From CAYRQF01 sp964615845 (GTDB lineage: Bacteria; Patescibacteriota; Minisyncoccia; Phycocordibacterales; CSBR16-119), in NCBI GenBank assembly GCA_964615845.1, contig CAZTRC010000029.1, forward strand, positions 1-6,058: 6,058 nt of DNA, given 5' to 3'. Numbering within the stretch: position 1 is the first letter of the stretch; each line of letters starts with the position of its first letter. This document shows positions 5,933-6,058 of this stretch, piece by piece. The translations under genes and the position numbers were made by a program. Below the pieces are notes generated by a model that worked only from the letters and a program-made list of their open reading frames with translations, searched no databases and was not told the DNA's origin.

Positions 5933-6058
5933 TTTCTTTATAAATTTCCGCCAATTTACAATACTCGCAAACTTCACCAGACTTCCAGGCTTTGAATCGA
6001 CATGGTCTATCGATCCACTCTCCCGAAGAAAGAAGTTGGTCAAAGTCGTTAATATCTT
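5928..6058 (-). CDS. C-terminal end of an unidentified convergent gene
   Basis: The frame is open from the right edge to a TAG at 5928-5930 and gives 42 residues, starting DINDFDQLLSSGEWIDRPCR and ending CEYCKLAEIYKEK. The look is that of a real soluble protein end: charged, with tryptophans and a cysteine trio (PCRF, then CEYC) that could be part of a metal or Fe-S site. The other two minus-strand frames are either stopped at once or run through the terminator, which favours this one. The stop lies just past the terminator stem, a normal convergent arrangement. I cannot name the family from this fragment. Confidence 0.62.
   Translation of the reverse strand, partial: DINDFDQLLSSGEWIDRPCRFKAWKSGEVCEYCKLAEIYKEK

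Noticed and set aside
5831..6043. Minus-strand open frame of 70 codons
   Set aside because: It runs straight through the terminator hairpin and overlaps the end of the exported-protein gene; the neighbouring frame that stops at 5928 looks far more like protein.

Overview
This is a bacterial window with three well-supported genes and one gene fragment. The organism is not certain. Base composition is moderate, roughly balanced GC by eye. The GTG start and the lack of clear Shine-Dalgarno sequences before the genes, together with a very large Sec-exported LamG/Fn3/Ig-like surface protein, would fit a Candidate Phyla Radiation (Patescibacteria/Parcubacteria-like) genome, but nothing here is diagnostic. 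TGA is used as a normal stop.

Layout. Positions 1-4303 (minus strand) hold one uninterrupted open frame of 1434 visible codons that runs off the left edge. It encodes a secreted multidomain protein: signal peptide, LamG-like jelly roll, Fn3, an unassigned module, a second Fn3, a large SGNH/SASA-type carbohydrate-esterase domain with intact GQS, HGESD and DEVHL motifs, then alternating bacterial Ig-like repeats that continue outside the window. A 47-base gap separates it from trhO (minus strand, coding from 5388 to 4351), the tRNA U34 5-hydroxylase of the rhodanese family. A divergent intergenic region (5389-5501) then precedes a small plus-strand gene (5502-5879) for an exported, cysteine-containing protein of unknown function. 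That gene ends at a strong GNRA-loop terminator (5902-5917). Just beyond it, the last 42 codons of a convergent minus-strand gene enter from the right edge (stop at 5928-5930).

How the genes relate. trhO is a housekeeping RNA-modification gene and the giant protein is an envelope or exported factor. They share a strand and no terminator is visible between them, so cotranscription is possible. However, both starts also carry their own extended -10-like element 6-7 bases upstream and no Shine-Dalgarno, which suggests leaderless mRNAs. The small exported protein is expressed divergently. No mobile element, CRISPR array, tRNA or rRNA was seen.
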